64,000 nucleotides of DNA from Sinorhizobium sp. RAC02 (lineage in GTDB: Bacteria > Pseudomonadota > Alphaproteobacteria > Rhizobiales > Rhizobiaceae): contig NZ_CP016450.1 of assembly GCF_001713395.1 (NCBI RefSeq), positions 1,426,001 to 1,490,000 of the forward strand, read 5' to 3'. The translations under genes were made by a program, and so were the position numbers. The stretch's first letter is position 1. Each line of letters starts with the position of its first letter. This document shows, piece after piece, positions 42,435 to 54,570 of this stretch. A model generated the notes under the pieces. That model did not search any database and was not told the DNA's origin. It saw nothing but the letters and a program-made list of their open reading frames with translations.

Positions 42435-42854
42435 TCACCGTACCGTTCGTGCCCGGTTGCGCTCCACCTTGACGACGATGACCAGCGCCGCGACGAGCAT
42501 CAGCCCGCCGTTGAACGGATGCAGCGCCTGCAACAGGCCGGATTCCAGGTTCTGCCCGCTCACGATCAACACGATCTGCGTAACGTAGAGCCCCGCGAGC
42601 AGGCCCGCCCACCAGCGCAGCGGCCTTGTCTGCGCAAGAAGCCAGGCTGCAAGGGCCATCGCGGAGATCGGCACGGAGAGCAGCATGCCAAGCCCGCCAT
42701 GCCACGCCCAGAAAACCCCATCCTGGAAAAGCGCAAGCCCCGCGAGCAGATATTGCGCGAGAATGCCGGCCGGCACCGAGCGTGCCGCCTGCAGATACCA
42801 GAACGGCACTGTGCGTCGCGGCTTTGCCGTGGTTGCAAAATCGGTCGTCGTCAT
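42435..42854 (-). CDS. Small membrane protein, possibly DUF6220-like
   Basis: A 139-residue protein with four membrane helices: ILAQYLLAGLALF near 31-43, HGGLGMLLSVPISAMALAA near 52-70, LLAGLYVTQIVLIV and LMLVAALVIVVKV. The QYLLAGLALF...W-HGGLG arrangement resembles DUF6220, a family of unknown role; the match is by eye. It starts three bases after the quinone reductase gene and is probably the second gene of that transcript. Confidence 0.75.
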   Translation of the reverse strand: MTTTDFATTAKPRRTVPFWYLQAARSVPAGILAQYLLAGLALFQDGVFWAWHGGLGMLLSVPISAMALAAWLLAQTRPLRWWAGLLAGLYVTQIVLIVSGQNLESGLLQALHPFNGGLMLVAALVIVVKVERNRARTVR

Positions 42855-42857
42855 GGC

Positions 42858-43445
42858 TCACCCCCAGGCTTCCACGAGGAAGCGTCGGAAATCTTCCTGC
42901 GGTTCGGTCGCCTTGCGCCAGTCCTCGAGAAGCCCCGCATAGGTCTTCACCGCGCCATGCAATGCAATGTCGTCCAGCTTGTTGGCCCGGAAGAGCACAA
43001 AGGGCGGCTGCCATGGCAGGCCGCAACGATGCGCGGTCGCTTCCAGCGGGCGCAGCAGTTCAGCCATGGTGAACTTATTGGCGCCGTCCGGTGCATAGGC
43101 TTCCGGCACATTGCCGGCTGTTGCGGCGACGAGCAGCGGCGTGCCCTCCAGCAACCGGCCTTCCGTTTCGTAGTTGAGGTAATACATGCGCGTCAGCACC
43201 GCATCCTGCCAGGCCTTCAGCAGCGACGGCGTCGAATACCACTGGATCGGGAACTGCAACACGATGCGGTCGGCCGACAGCAGCCGGGCCACTTCCTGGT
43301 CCGCATCGATCCTGCCGTCCGGATAGAGGGCATGGAGGTCGATGACCTCGACACCGGGCAGGCGAAGGGCCGTGCCGGCGAGCGCGACATTGGCGCGCGA
43401 ACCGCTGAGATCGGGATGGAAAAGAAGGATCAAGGTCTTGCTCAT
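42858..43445 (-). CDS. NAD(P)H:quinone oxidoreductase, flavodoxin_2 family
   Basis: A 195-residue FMN/FAD-binding oxidoreductase of the KefF/MdaB type. ILLFHPDLSGSRANVALAG near 6-24 is the phosphate-binding loop region, IVLQFPIQWYSTPSLLKAWQDAVL near 80-103 contains the flavin-binding FP-x-QWY motif (quoted by its edges), and TAGNVPEAY is the loop over the isoalloxazine. Such enzymes reduce quinones by two electrons. It is divergent from a LysR regulator across 88 bases, the normal arrangement for LysR control. Confidence 0.88.
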   Translation of the reverse strand: MSKTLILLFHPDLSGSRANVALAGTALRLPGVEVIDLHALYPDGRIDADQEVARLLSADRIVLQFPIQWYSTPSLLKAWQDAVLTRMYYLNYETEGRLLEGTPLLVAATAGNVPEAYAPDGANKFTMAELLRPLEATAHRCGLPWQPPFVLFRANKLDDIALHGAVKTYAGLLEDWRKATEPQEDFRRFLVEAWG

Positions 43446-43533
43446 GGCGTCATCTCCTGTGTTGACGCCATCAGAATGCCGTGCCCGGTAAAATCATTCC
43501 AATGGATGGTTTGTATATGCTATTATCGATTTC

Positions 43534-44442
43534 ATGAATTTAAGATCGATCGACCTCAACCTTCTCGTCATCCTCGACGCGCTGCTCGACGAGGCCCATG
43601 TCTCACGCGCCGCCGCCAAGCTGAACCTGTCGCAGCCCGCCACCTCCAGTGCGCTGGACCGTTGCCGCCACCTCTTCGCCGATCCCCTGCTGGAACGCGG
43701 CAAGGGTGGCATGCGCCTGACGCCGAAGGCGGAAGCGCTGCGTGATCCCCTGAAAAACCTGCTCGTCGGCATTGCCGCCGTCGTCGACGCCCCGGAAGAG
43801 CCGCTTGCCGACATCCGCCAGACCGTGCGCATCGTCACCGCCGACCATCCCGGCATCCTCGTCGCCGGCCCGCTGCACCACGCCCTCGCCCGCTCCGCCC
43901 CCGGCATCGATCTGGTCATCCAACCCTGGCATGGCGCCGCCGCCGTCCTCGAATCCCTCGCCCGCGGCGCCAGCGACATTGCACTCTCCGTCTTCCCGGC
44001 CATCGACGAAACGGCCTTCCACTGCGAAACGCTGCTGCAGGAGCATTATGTGATCGCCATGCGGAAGACCCACCCGGCCGGCGCCGATTTCACCCTCGAT
44101 CGCTGGCTGGCCTATCCGCACATCCTCGTCTCCGGCCGGGGCGACACGCGCACGCCCCTGGACGACCAGCTTGCCGCCCTTGGCAAATCCCGCCGCGTCG
44201 GTATCGTCGTGCCGAGCTTCCTGATGGTGCCGTCGCTGCTGGAGGGCAGCGATCTCATCGCTATGATGCCGAGCCATTGCCTGCCATCGGATGCGGCCGA
44301 GCGTTTCCACATCGTCCTGCCGCCCATCCCCGTTGCCGGCTTCCCGCTCCACCTCGCCTGGCACCGCCGGCGCGACAAGGACCGGGCGGTGCAGCACGTC
44401 GCGGATGAATTGCGAACGTTGCTTGCTGCGGCGCGTCGATAA
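43534..44442 (+). CDS. LysR-family transcriptional regulator
   Basis: A 302-residue regulator with the N-terminal winged helix (DLNLLVILDALLDEAHVSRAAAKLNLSQPATSSALDR, residues about 7-45, quoted by its ends DLNLL and SSALDR) and a periplasmic-binding-like effector domain from about 90 onwards. The adjacent divergent quinone oxidoreductase gene is the likely target; the 88-base spacer is short enough for the regulator to control both promoters. The effector is unknown, perhaps an aromatic or quinone compound, which is inference from the neighbour only. Confidence 0.93.
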   Translation: MNLRSIDLNLLVILDALLDEAHVSRAAAKLNLSQPATSSALDRCRHLFADPLLERGKGGMRLTPKAEALRDPLKNLLVGIAAVVDAPEEPLADIRQTVRIVTADHPGILVAGPLHHALARSAPGIDLVIQPWHGAAAVLESLARGASDIALSVFPAIDETAFHCETLLQEHYVIAMRKTHPAGADFTLDRWLAYPHILVSGRGDTRTPLDDQLAALGKSRRVGIVVPSFLMVPSLLEGSDLIAMMPSHCLPSDAAERFHIVLPPIPVAGFPLHLAWHRRRDKDRAVQHVADELRTLLAAARR

Positions 44443-44512
44443 AACAGCAAAACGGGATCGCCGGCCGGCCTCAACCCGGGTACCCGTCGAAGCCGCGAAT
44501 TCCCACTTTTGC

Positions 44513-44540
44513 TTGCATTCGCAATCCCTTATTATATACT
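44513..44540 (+). promoter_or_regulatory. Strong sigma70-type promoter of the 44.6-47.7 kb cassette
   Basis: TTGCAT (44513-44518) and TATACT (44535-44540) are separated by 16 bases in an AT-rich stretch that stands out from the GC-rich surroundings. It lies about 100 bases before the first cassette gene. Confidence 0.6.
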
Positions 44541-44641
44541 ACCTTGCATTTCTCAATATGACACAGACTGCACTTACGCGCGAATGACGAAAACAACCGT
44601 CCGGCGTCGCGCGGCCCGATTTTCAGTGCGAGGAGGGATGA

Positions 44642-44938
44642 ATGTCCCTGATGGCATCTTCACACTCTGTCGCGCGGCAGGCCGTCGCTGTCTCCGCGCT
44701 TCTGCTGCTGAGCCAAATGCCGGCCAGCGCCCAGGAATGCCGCGCCGGAACCAATGGAACAAAGGTCACCTTGCCCTATGCGGGCTGCCCGTCCGGCGTT
44801 GCGCGCTTCCTGTGCTCGAGTGGAAGAGCGGTCTTTCAGCGGTGTGAGCCGCCCGTCGCGAGCCAGAGGACGAATGGGGCGGTGCCGGCGACCACCGGCA
44901 GCGGAAAAGACAAGACCAAACAAGACAAGCGAAACTGA
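44642..44938 (+). CDS. Small secreted cysteine-containing protein (cassette gene 1)
   Basis: A 98-residue protein with a signal peptide (hydrophobic ALLLLSQ, cleavage likely after MPASA). The mature peptide of about 68 residues contains four cysteines in QECRAG, YAGCPSG, RFLCSSG and QRCEPP, consistent with two disulfides, and ends in a lysine-rich tail. AGGAGGG is just upstream of the ATG. No family is recognised. It is followed after 5 bases by the large membrane-anchored gene, so the two should be co-transcribed. Confidence 0.7.
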   Translation: MSLMASSHSVARQAVAVSALLLLSQMPASAQECRAGTNGTKVTLPYAGCPSGVARFLCSSGRAVFQRCEPPVASQRTNGAVPATTGSGKDKTKQDKRN

Positions 44939-44943
44939 GGTGG

Positions 44944-47397
44944 ATGGTGGTGGTGAACGAACCGGATCCTGCGCAACCCACACCCCGATATGCCTTCCGG
45001 CTTCCGACGGGGTGGCGTGCCGGCGTTTCTGCCGGCGCCACCGTGATCGCCCTCTTTCTGGCCTATCTCGTCTATCTGTTCGGCCTGCCGGATCTCTACT
45101 TCTGGCGCTCACCAGGCCGCATCTATGTGGAAAGCCCGGAAATCTACACCCGCGAGCGGCTGGTCAACGATCGCTACCTGCAAGCGGCCTGGCTTAACAA
45201 CAAGCTCGACACCGTGGAGAAATCCACCTTCAGCAGGACGCGCATATCTTCATCGTTGAAAATCGGTATCGGCGCAGCAGAGGCCGGAGACGGAAAAACT
45301 GAACCCGTCGCTGCGGAATCGTCCGATGCATCGAAAACGGAGACGGCCCCCGCCACGTCGGTGAGAACCGATCCGGTGGGCGAGTTTCCCTACGATGTCG
45401 ACTACGACCTCAAGTCCGCCATGCGAGACAAGATCCGTCAGGACATCATCGAGAACATGCTCGACGACCGGCACGACCTGACCGGCAATTCTCTGGTGGC
45501 AATGAAATTCGATACGACGGTGCTCAAGCGGCGCGGCTCAAGCTACCACGCACGCGTCGCCTTCAAGATCACCGCGGAAAAGCTTTTCTCACCCCCGACG
45601 GCGGCCGACGGCAATCCGATGTCCGTCGAAGAGGCACTCGTAAACACCTTCTACTTTTCGAAGGAAGGCAACACCATCCTCACAAACGAGGCGCATCCGC
45701 TTTACCGGTCTTATCTTCAGTACAACGAGTGGCTCAAAAACCTGGAACACAGGCTGAACCGCGAGCTTGATCGCTCCTGCAAGCGATTGCTTGGCCCGTC
45801 GAATGCGCAAATCCTCCAACTCAATCTGGCCGTGGTCAATTTTGAGAACGTGCGGGGCATGTTCCGCGAAACGCTCGCGAAAGTCCTGTCCATACAGAGC
45901 GACTTCGAGTTTCCGGAAACGGACCTCGCGGCGGTGCCGCTGCCGACACCATGGTCCGATGTGATCAGCCTGCAATATTCCAGCAACATCATACAGGAAG
46001 CCAACTGCTCGGCGCTCAGAATGCGTGTGCTGCCGCTGACAACGACCATTTTCTCGCTTACGGCGAGCACCGACGATGAGTTTCAGGCGCTGATCAGCCG
46101 TCTGAACGACCTCCAGTCAAACTTCGCGACGATCATCGTCAACGATGAGGAGCGAAGGGTCTATTTCACGACCAAGATCAAGACCGCCTCCGCGACGGAC
46201 CCGATACCGCCCCTCGTCTACGGCCTCGCCGCCCAGATCTACGAGACCCTGGCGACGGAATCCAAACCCAGCATCTACCACCTGGCCGATGCCGGCAAAC
46301 TGTGCCTGCCTTCGAGCACATCGCCCACCAAGGAACTGGAACGGCGCGAGGACGCGGAAACGGCCATCGCCGGCATCGGCGATTATTGCGGCCAGACGGA
46401 CATATTTCCGAAAACCGGTTCATTGTCGTCGATCTTCTTTCCGGCCGGCTATTTTGCCTTCATGAAGAAGGTCGAGCGTTCGGATTCCTATCTCTACTCT
46501 CTCATCCCCAATGGATCCTCCACAGCGCGGGTGCTTTCGAAGTCGGCCAGTCTCCGCCTCGGCCTGAAGGGCGGAGAAGGACGGCTCGGCGGCATACTCG
46601 ACCATGGCGAAGACATTTCCGCCTTCGATACGGAGCCGGAGGTGTTGACCTTCGGCATGGCCAGCCCGGCCGACGTGATCGAGTTCGGGTGGATCGCTAT
46701 CGGCAATGACCGCACCTCCGGTCCCGAGACCTTTTCCCAGACCGCGCTCCTGTCCGTGCCGGCCTGGGCAAACCAGATCGAAGCCGAGGTTACGACCGGT
46801 TGGGTCAACGATTCGGGTTCCGTCGTCTTCGAGGATCCACCGCGCCGCTTTCCCATTCCCATGCCGTCGGACTACGAGATTTTCGACGCGTTCATTTCGG
46901 ATGGCCTGACCTATCGGCGACCCAACATTGATGAGGACGCCTTCGGTAGCGGGCACCTGCTGCGCGTGGGGCAACCGGGCTCGATCATCATCCCCGGTGT
47001 CCGCCTCTGGCGCAGCACCGTTGTGACCCTCGGCAGCCAGAAAGCGGACGAGATTTTTGTCCTGCCGGACATGGAAGGCGTCATCGCGAGCTTCAAATCG
47101 GTCAGCGCCTTCTTCGACGACTTCATCGATTGCAAGACGATCGTCCAAACGACGATTGAGGACGTGCAGCCCCTTGCGGCCCTGACAGGCATGCCCTCAA
47201 ACATCACAAACGAGCCCACGGCGCGACGCTGCACCAAGACATTGCCGCTCCGGGTTTGGACGAGCGAAGGCATGGATGAGATCGATGGCAAGGTGACGGT
47301 GGTCGACATTCTCAGCAAGGTCCCGGCGGCCGCGGACGGCAACAAGCTGGATGCCGTCACCACCCAGGCCACCACTTCGGACGCCGCAGCGCAGTAG
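44944..47397 (+). CDS. Large single-pass membrane protein of unknown family (cassette gene 2)
   Basis: An 817-residue protein with one membrane helix (about 32-50, VIALFLAYLVYLFGL) after a short cytoplasmic N-terminus and a periplasmic remainder of about 765 residues. The periplasmic part has six cysteines, a conserved-looking hydrophilic N-terminal third and beta-rich segments (SKSASLRLGLKGGEGRLGG, RVGQPGSIIIPGVRLW). No enzyme motif or repeat unit is seen. It is sandwiched between two small cysteine-containing exported proteins in the same orientation, so a joint envelope function is likely. An ATG at 44944 is the annotated start. Confidence 0.75.
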   Translation: MVVVNEPDPAQPTPRYAFRLPTGWRAGVSAGATVIALFLAYLVYLFGLPDLYFWRSPGRIYVESPEIYTRERLVNDRYLQAAWLNNKLDTVEKSTFSRTRISSSLKIGIGAAEAGDGKTEPVAAESSDASKTETAPATSVRTDPVGEFPYDVDYDLKSAMRDKIRQDIIENMLDDRHDLTGNSLVAMKFDTTVLKRRGSSYHARVAFKITAEKLFSPPTAADGNPMSVEEALVNTFYFSKEGNTILTNEAHPLYRSYLQYNEWLKNLEHRLNRELDRSCKRLLGPSNAQILQLNLAVVNFENVRGMFRETLAKVLSIQSDFEFPETDLAAVPLPTPWSDVISLQYSSNIIQEANCSALRMRVLPLTTTIFSLTASTDDEFQALISRLNDLQSNFATIIVNDEERRVYFTTKIKTASATDPIPPLVYGLAAQIYETLATESKPSIYHLADAGKLCLPSSTSPTKELERREDAETAIAGIGDYCGQTDIFPKTGSLSSIFFPAGYFAFMKKVERSDSYLYSLIPNGSSTARVLSKSASLRLGLKGGEGRLGGILDHGEDISAFDTEPEVLTFGMASPADVIEFGWIAIGNDRTSGPETFSQTALLSVPAWANQIEAEVTTGWVNDSGSVVFEDPPRRFPIPMPSDYEIFDAFISDGLTYRRPNIDEDAFGSGHLLRVGQPGSIIIPGVRLWRSTVVTLGSQKADEIFVLPDMEGVIASFKSVSAFFDDFIDCKTIVQTTIEDVQPLAALTGMPSNITNEPTARRCTKTLPLRVWTSEGMDEIDGKVTVVDILSKVPAAADGNKLDAVTTQATTSDAAAQ

Positions 47398-47419
47398 CTG
47401 GACAATGGAGAACCGAGAG

Positions 47420-47668
47420 ATGACGCGATTTTTTGGACACAGAACCAAAGCGGGGCGCCGGCAGCTGCCGGTTCTGTTGCTCGCCGTTGTGGCCGCCCTG
47501 CCTCTATCGGCCGCTGACAGCCGTCTAGTAGAGCGCACGGCCGCCCTGCAGACCGCGCAGGCCTTCGGCTTCCGGTGCGCGACGCCGCAATTCGTCTGCC
47601 AGATCCCGCCCGCGATGCTCGGCTCGATCTGCTTCTGCGGCGCCTTCCAGGGCGTCGTCGTGCCCTGA
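47420..47668 (+). CDS. Small exported cysteine-containing protein (cassette gene 3)
   Basis: An 82-residue protein with a signal-like N-terminus (KAGRRQLPVLLLAVVAALPLSAA). The short mature part has four cysteines in FRCATP, FVCQIPP and ICFCGAF. It begins 22 bases after the large gene; GGAG lies 9 bases before the ATG at 47420, and an upstream ATG at 47405 is possible. The pattern echoes the first gene of the cassette: signal peptide plus four cysteines, though the sequences do not otherwise look alike. Confidence 0.6.
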   Translation: MTRFFGHRTKAGRRQLPVLLLAVVAALPLSAADSRLVERTAALQTAQAFGFRCATPQFVCQIPPAMLGSICFCGAFQGVVVP

Positions 47669-47731
47669 TCGAGAGTATTGTTTTATCGCATTATCCGACG
47701 CCGACGCGGTGCCGCTCCGGCTGGAAATGCG

Positions 47732-48679
47732 CTAGCCGATCCTGTTCACCAGCTGCGCCGTCGCCAGCAGCATGACGAGATCACGGATCATCGGCCGTAG
47801 GTGCCGGTCGAAGTCGATCGGCGTGTCCACCGGCGGCAGCTCGAAAAAATTCTTCTTCGCCGGCACCAGCAGGTAGCAGTCCCGGCCGTCCAGCGCGATG
47901 CGCACCACGTCGTCGCGCCATTCCGTCGCCAGATAGTCGAGCGCCTTGGCCAGCGTGCCCTGCACGATGGGCGTCGCGGCGTCCAGCCGGTTGGTGCGAA
48001 ACTCGTGCGAGGAGTCCACCTCGGGATTGCCGCTGGTGACGAGCGCCAGGCTGGAGCCGCCGAACAGGTCGCGCATGAAGCGGTGAACGGCATTGGGCCG
48101 GCGCGCCGCCAGAAGCTGGCCGGGAAACTCCTGCTCCCGCTCGAAATGGAAGATCACGCCCTTGAAGGTGGTCTGCCGGCTCTTGCCGCTGCCGGTGATC
48201 AGTTCGGTCTCCGACAGGGTGAAGGCCAGCCCCTTGTGCCTGCCGGCGATCATGTCGCCATGTTCGTTGCGGTCGCGCGGCACGAGGTCCTTGCCGGGCA
48301 TGGTGTGGATGAAGCGCGGCTCCGCCCCGTTCACATACTGCACGTTGTCGACGAAACCGAAGACCAGCGGCAGCATGCGGTCGCGCAGGCTCTGCTGGAA
48401 CTGCCTGGCCGGTGCGAGGGCGAAACGCCAGACGAAGCCGCCGCCGACGAACAGCAGCCCGAGCACGATGCCGACGATATCGGTCGCGATTTCCACCCAG
48501 GCGATGTAGGCCACGAAAGCCGAAAACACCAGGTAACCGCCGAAGATCAGCGCCACGCGCACATACATGTCTCCGGTCACCCGGCCGCGCGATGCATTGT
48601 AGTCCGCCACCGCCGCGTGCAGGGTCTCCAGTGCCGCGTCCTTCGGCATCAATGCTGCTTCGTCAATGACTGCGCTCAT
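47732..48679 (-). CDS. DUF3137 family membrane protein
   Basis: A 315-residue protein with two membrane helices near 44-62 and 66-86, then a soluble domain with GLAFTLSETELITGSGKSRQTTFKG and FHFEREQEFPGQ (DUF3137). The family is thought to act at the membrane but its activity is unknown. The start at 48679 follows a GGGGG-rich region; other upstream starts would add a low-complexity tail. It converges with the cassette and is divergent from uvrB, so uvrB's promoter lies in the 110-base gap at 48680-48792. Confidence 0.8.
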   Translation of the reverse strand: MSAVIDEAALMPKDAALETLHAAVADYNASRGRVTGDMYVRVALIFGGYLVFSAFVAYIAWVEIATDIVGIVLGLLFVGGGFVWRFALAPARQFQQSLRDRMLPLVFGFVDNVQYVNGAEPRFIHTMPGKDLVPRDRNEHGDMIAGRHKGLAFTLSETELITGSGKSRQTTFKGVIFHFEREQEFPGQLLAARRPNAVHRFMRDLFGGSSLALVTSGNPEVDSSHEFRTNRLDAATPIVQGTLAKALDYLATEWRDDVVRIALDGRDCYLLVPAKKNFFELPPVDTPIDFDRHLRPMIRDLVMLLATAQLVNRIG

Positions 48680-48792
48680 GACCGCCCCCTCACCGTAGCT
48701 CTCGGATAACGGGTGGAACCGGCCGCAAATTCGTTTCCCTTTTGTACTCATGCCCTCTTTTCTTTCCCGGTGACTCTCTCCATATTCCCCGC

Positions 48793-51951
<3,159 letters not shown>

Positions 51952-51992
51952 ATTAGTCACCGCTGCCGATTTTCGACCCTTCGGTAAGATGC

Positions 51993-52457
51993 CTATTTAC
52001 GACTTCGCTTAATTACATCAGAGAGCAAATCGTCGTCCGAGTGCATATAAGGCGCAAGTTCATCTAAATACGCCTTCAATCGAGCCTGGAGAGAGATATT
52101 ACGTTTTGGCGGCTTACTATACGATGCTATCGCGCGGACAACCTTCATTGGTAGAAATTGTAGCAGAACCCGAAAACCCTTCTTGTCTGTAAGCCCTATA
52201 GAGCGTGCGTCGACTGATCCGGGAAAACCGGCCAGCTCAGGAAAAAGGTCCGATTGACTGGGATCATACGTTTTGGCCTGTCTAGCGTCGACATCGGCCA
52301 ATATACGTTTCAGAGCAAGTGTTTCGAGTTTCTCTGACTGTGATGCGATTAGGCTCGGGTACCGCGCTCTCAATTCAGCAATGACATCGTCGCTTGTATA
52401 CTGGCCTTTCAGGCCGCATTCGTGGGCAATCTTTCTCAAAGCGCTGCGTAGATTCAT
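51993..52457 (-). CDS. Hypothetical protein in AT-rich island
   Basis: A 154-residue protein with no recognised domain. It has a helical N-terminus (MNLRSALRKIAHECGLKG), a Pro/Gly loop (SQSDLFPELAGFPGSVDARS) and a basic C-terminus (DVIKRSRK). It belongs to an AT-rich stretch unlike its neighbours in codon use. GGAG is 8 bases before the ATG at 52457; an upstream GTG at 52508 is weaker. It runs in the same direction as the broken gene after it, with about 230 bases between. Confidence 0.6.
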   Translation of the reverse strand: MNLRSALRKIAHECGLKGQYTSDDVIAELRARYPSLIASQSEKLETLALKRILADVDARQAKTYDPSQSDLFPELAGFPGSVDARSIGLTDKKGFRVLLQFLPMKVVRAIASYSKPPKRNISLQARLKAYLDELAPYMHSDDDLLSDVIKRSRK

Positions 52458-52686
52458 CCTATCGACTCCAACTGCGTCAATTAACCACATTGCACATTTG
52501 CGAATCACTAAAGGTCAGAACGTGAACCCAACAGATCATCAAGTCAAGCACTCCCCCACGCAGAGTGCTAACAGAACGAATGGAAGTTAGGCATTGCCAT
52601 TTTCAGGCTTTAAGGATGGCAGAATGCGGGACGAACAATAAGCCCCGAAACACTTGCAGACTGACGCCAAAAAATATCTATGCTGA

Positions 52687-53784
52687 CTAGCGATCACTTC
52701 TCCTGCGTAAAATATTAAGATATGTGTCGTTTTTATCGCGATTATCCCAAGTTGCACGAATATGCTCTTCCAAATTCGGGATATCTATATCAAGAGAAGA
52801 CTTCCAAAGAGTTGGTTTATATTCATAAACTCGAACGAGATTATCAACATCAAAAAGCCTTCCGGTATCCTGGCTCTTTATTAAAGCGGTTGGCCCTTTA
52901 TTATAGGCAAGCCTCAATCCAAGTTCAAACAATACATTAGGATTATGATCGCTTAAGTCAGCAATCAAAAGGTCAGCATCCAATACTTCATTTATTATAG
53001 TAGACTGAATAATATCAGAACCACTTTTATTTGCCCAATCAACTTCAAATCCCGCAGCTTTTGCCGCAGGCTCTATAAGTGAGCGATATACTTCTTTAAA
53101 AAAACCTTCCGAACGCACCGGGTTACGCTCGACAAATGGCATTATGACGAACGCCTTATATCGACCGGACCGGGTGACAACAGTGTCTGTTGACACACCT
53201 GCCGGCAACACATCCCCCCTTCCGGCAGGTTGAACATACACAAGGCTTTGCTTCGCATCGATTCCCAAAAAGCGAATATTTCCCTCAAATATCTCAATAA
53301 ACTCATCTACATACCTCTCAATAATTTTAAATTATGAAATAAGTGTATTTCTAAAAAACTTCTTCTCTGGAATGGTATTGTTTTCATAATGCTGATATAC
53401 CTTATAGAATACGTCAACATTGCAAAATGCTTTAAATTTTCCCTCGGACTCATCTTGTGGATCACGAGGATACGCAATGCGCCTTCCTAAATCAGTGAGC
53501 GAAATGGTGCTTGCTCTCGTATTGCCTTCTGTCAATCCATAAGCTTGAGCAGCGGAGAGAATAACCCCGAATTCAGAGGATCGAGGTCTTCTCCCAATAG
53601 CGTCAGCAATTTGTGGCGGCGAGTATGCCTTGCCTGCGTTTTTGTCTTTAATTGCGTGAACCACTTTTAAAGCGTCAGCTAATGCCTTCCTAGGAAAGGG
53701 ACGTAATTCTTGACGCGACGAGCCTTTTTTCGCAGAATCGCCGTCGGAAATATTGTTCTCGGAGTCAACAGGATCCATAGACAT
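52687..53784 (-). pseudogene. Winged-helix plus nucleotide-processing (NDT/TIR-like) protein split by one nonsense codon
   Basis: One continuous frame of 366 codons is interrupted by a single TAA (53332-53334). The upstream part (about 150 residues) contains a winged-helix-like block (YSPPQIADAIG, YGLTEGNTRASTISLTDLGRRI) and ends FFRNTLIS; the part after the stop begins FKIIERYVDEFIEIFEGN, a natural continuation if TAA was GAA. The C-terminal domain (KAFVIMPFVERN, DADLLIADLSDHNPNVLFELG) resembles nucleoside deoxyribosyltransferase/TIR-like proteins found in phage-defence loci; the glutamate of the NPNVLFELG motif is the likely catalytic residue. Start ATG 53784 or 53778 after GAAGGG. Confidence 0.75.
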
Positions 53785-54570
53785 AAGCCCTTCAAACAAA
53801 TTTTGATGCGATCAAATCGTGAACAAATTCAACTAATGCGTCAAGATTTGATTTAACCATATGCACCGTAAAATTGAAGGAGATTGGAACTGCGGGCCGA
53901 GGATCACATCAAGCTGATCCAACAAACTATTTTTGTTTTCCGTTTTTATCCCCACCCTCTCCGCCCATGCCATAATCCCCTCATCCCGCCGCGGATACAC
54001 CGCAAGGCGTTGCGGCGAGGCGGGGGCGGCGCTTTTGGGGCGGGCGGGACGTAATCCTGCTCCAGAAGGGCCTGCGGAAAATGGTCTCCCTCCGGCGGCA
54101 CGGGGGAAGCGGCGGGGTGTCGGACCAACCCTGTCGTTTTGCGCCCCGAACGGCGCGCCGGATGTGCCTGTGCGGCACACAAGGAGGCTGGCCCGGAGGA
54201 TGCGTCGGCATCGTCCGCCGGGGTGATGTCTTTCCGGGACGGGTGCGGATTGCGCCTTTCCGGGCGGCGGGGCTCATGGAGAGCGCTGCCGTTCCGTCAA
54301 CCGGACAGGACCCGCCCCGGAAACCGACGGCAACCGCCCGCCGGCGCCAGCCTTTGCAGAGAGACCGGAGTCGCAGGCAAAAACCACTGAACGGGGTGCC
54401 GCGAGGTGCCAGTTACTTACTTTAGATGCGGCAGCTCCGGCGCCCCGTCCGACGTTCGTTTGTCCAGAGCCCGGCGTGGTTTCACGCGCGGGACCGCTGT
54501 CGCGCATCCGCAGTCCGGCGACCCCGGCTGAAGCGCACGCGCACCCGACCTCCCACAGACAGGAGCCCCC
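53785..54570. other. Gene-poor interval, AT-rich then GC-rich
   Basis: The first 150 bases belong to the AT-rich island and include a short minus-strand frame end (DQLDVILGPQ...) that may be the remnant of a gene. From about 53940 the sequence turns abruptly GC-rich with short open frames rich in Arg, Pro and Gly on both strands, resembling decayed or repeat-derived sequence. No gene, tRNA or terminator is supported. The sharp composition step marks one edge of the island. Confidence 0.5.

Noticed and set aside
53833..54180. Minus-strand ORF across the island edge
   Set aside because: Its N-terminal half is repeat-like Arg/Pro sequence in GC-rich DNA; only a short C-terminal tail could be a gene remnant.
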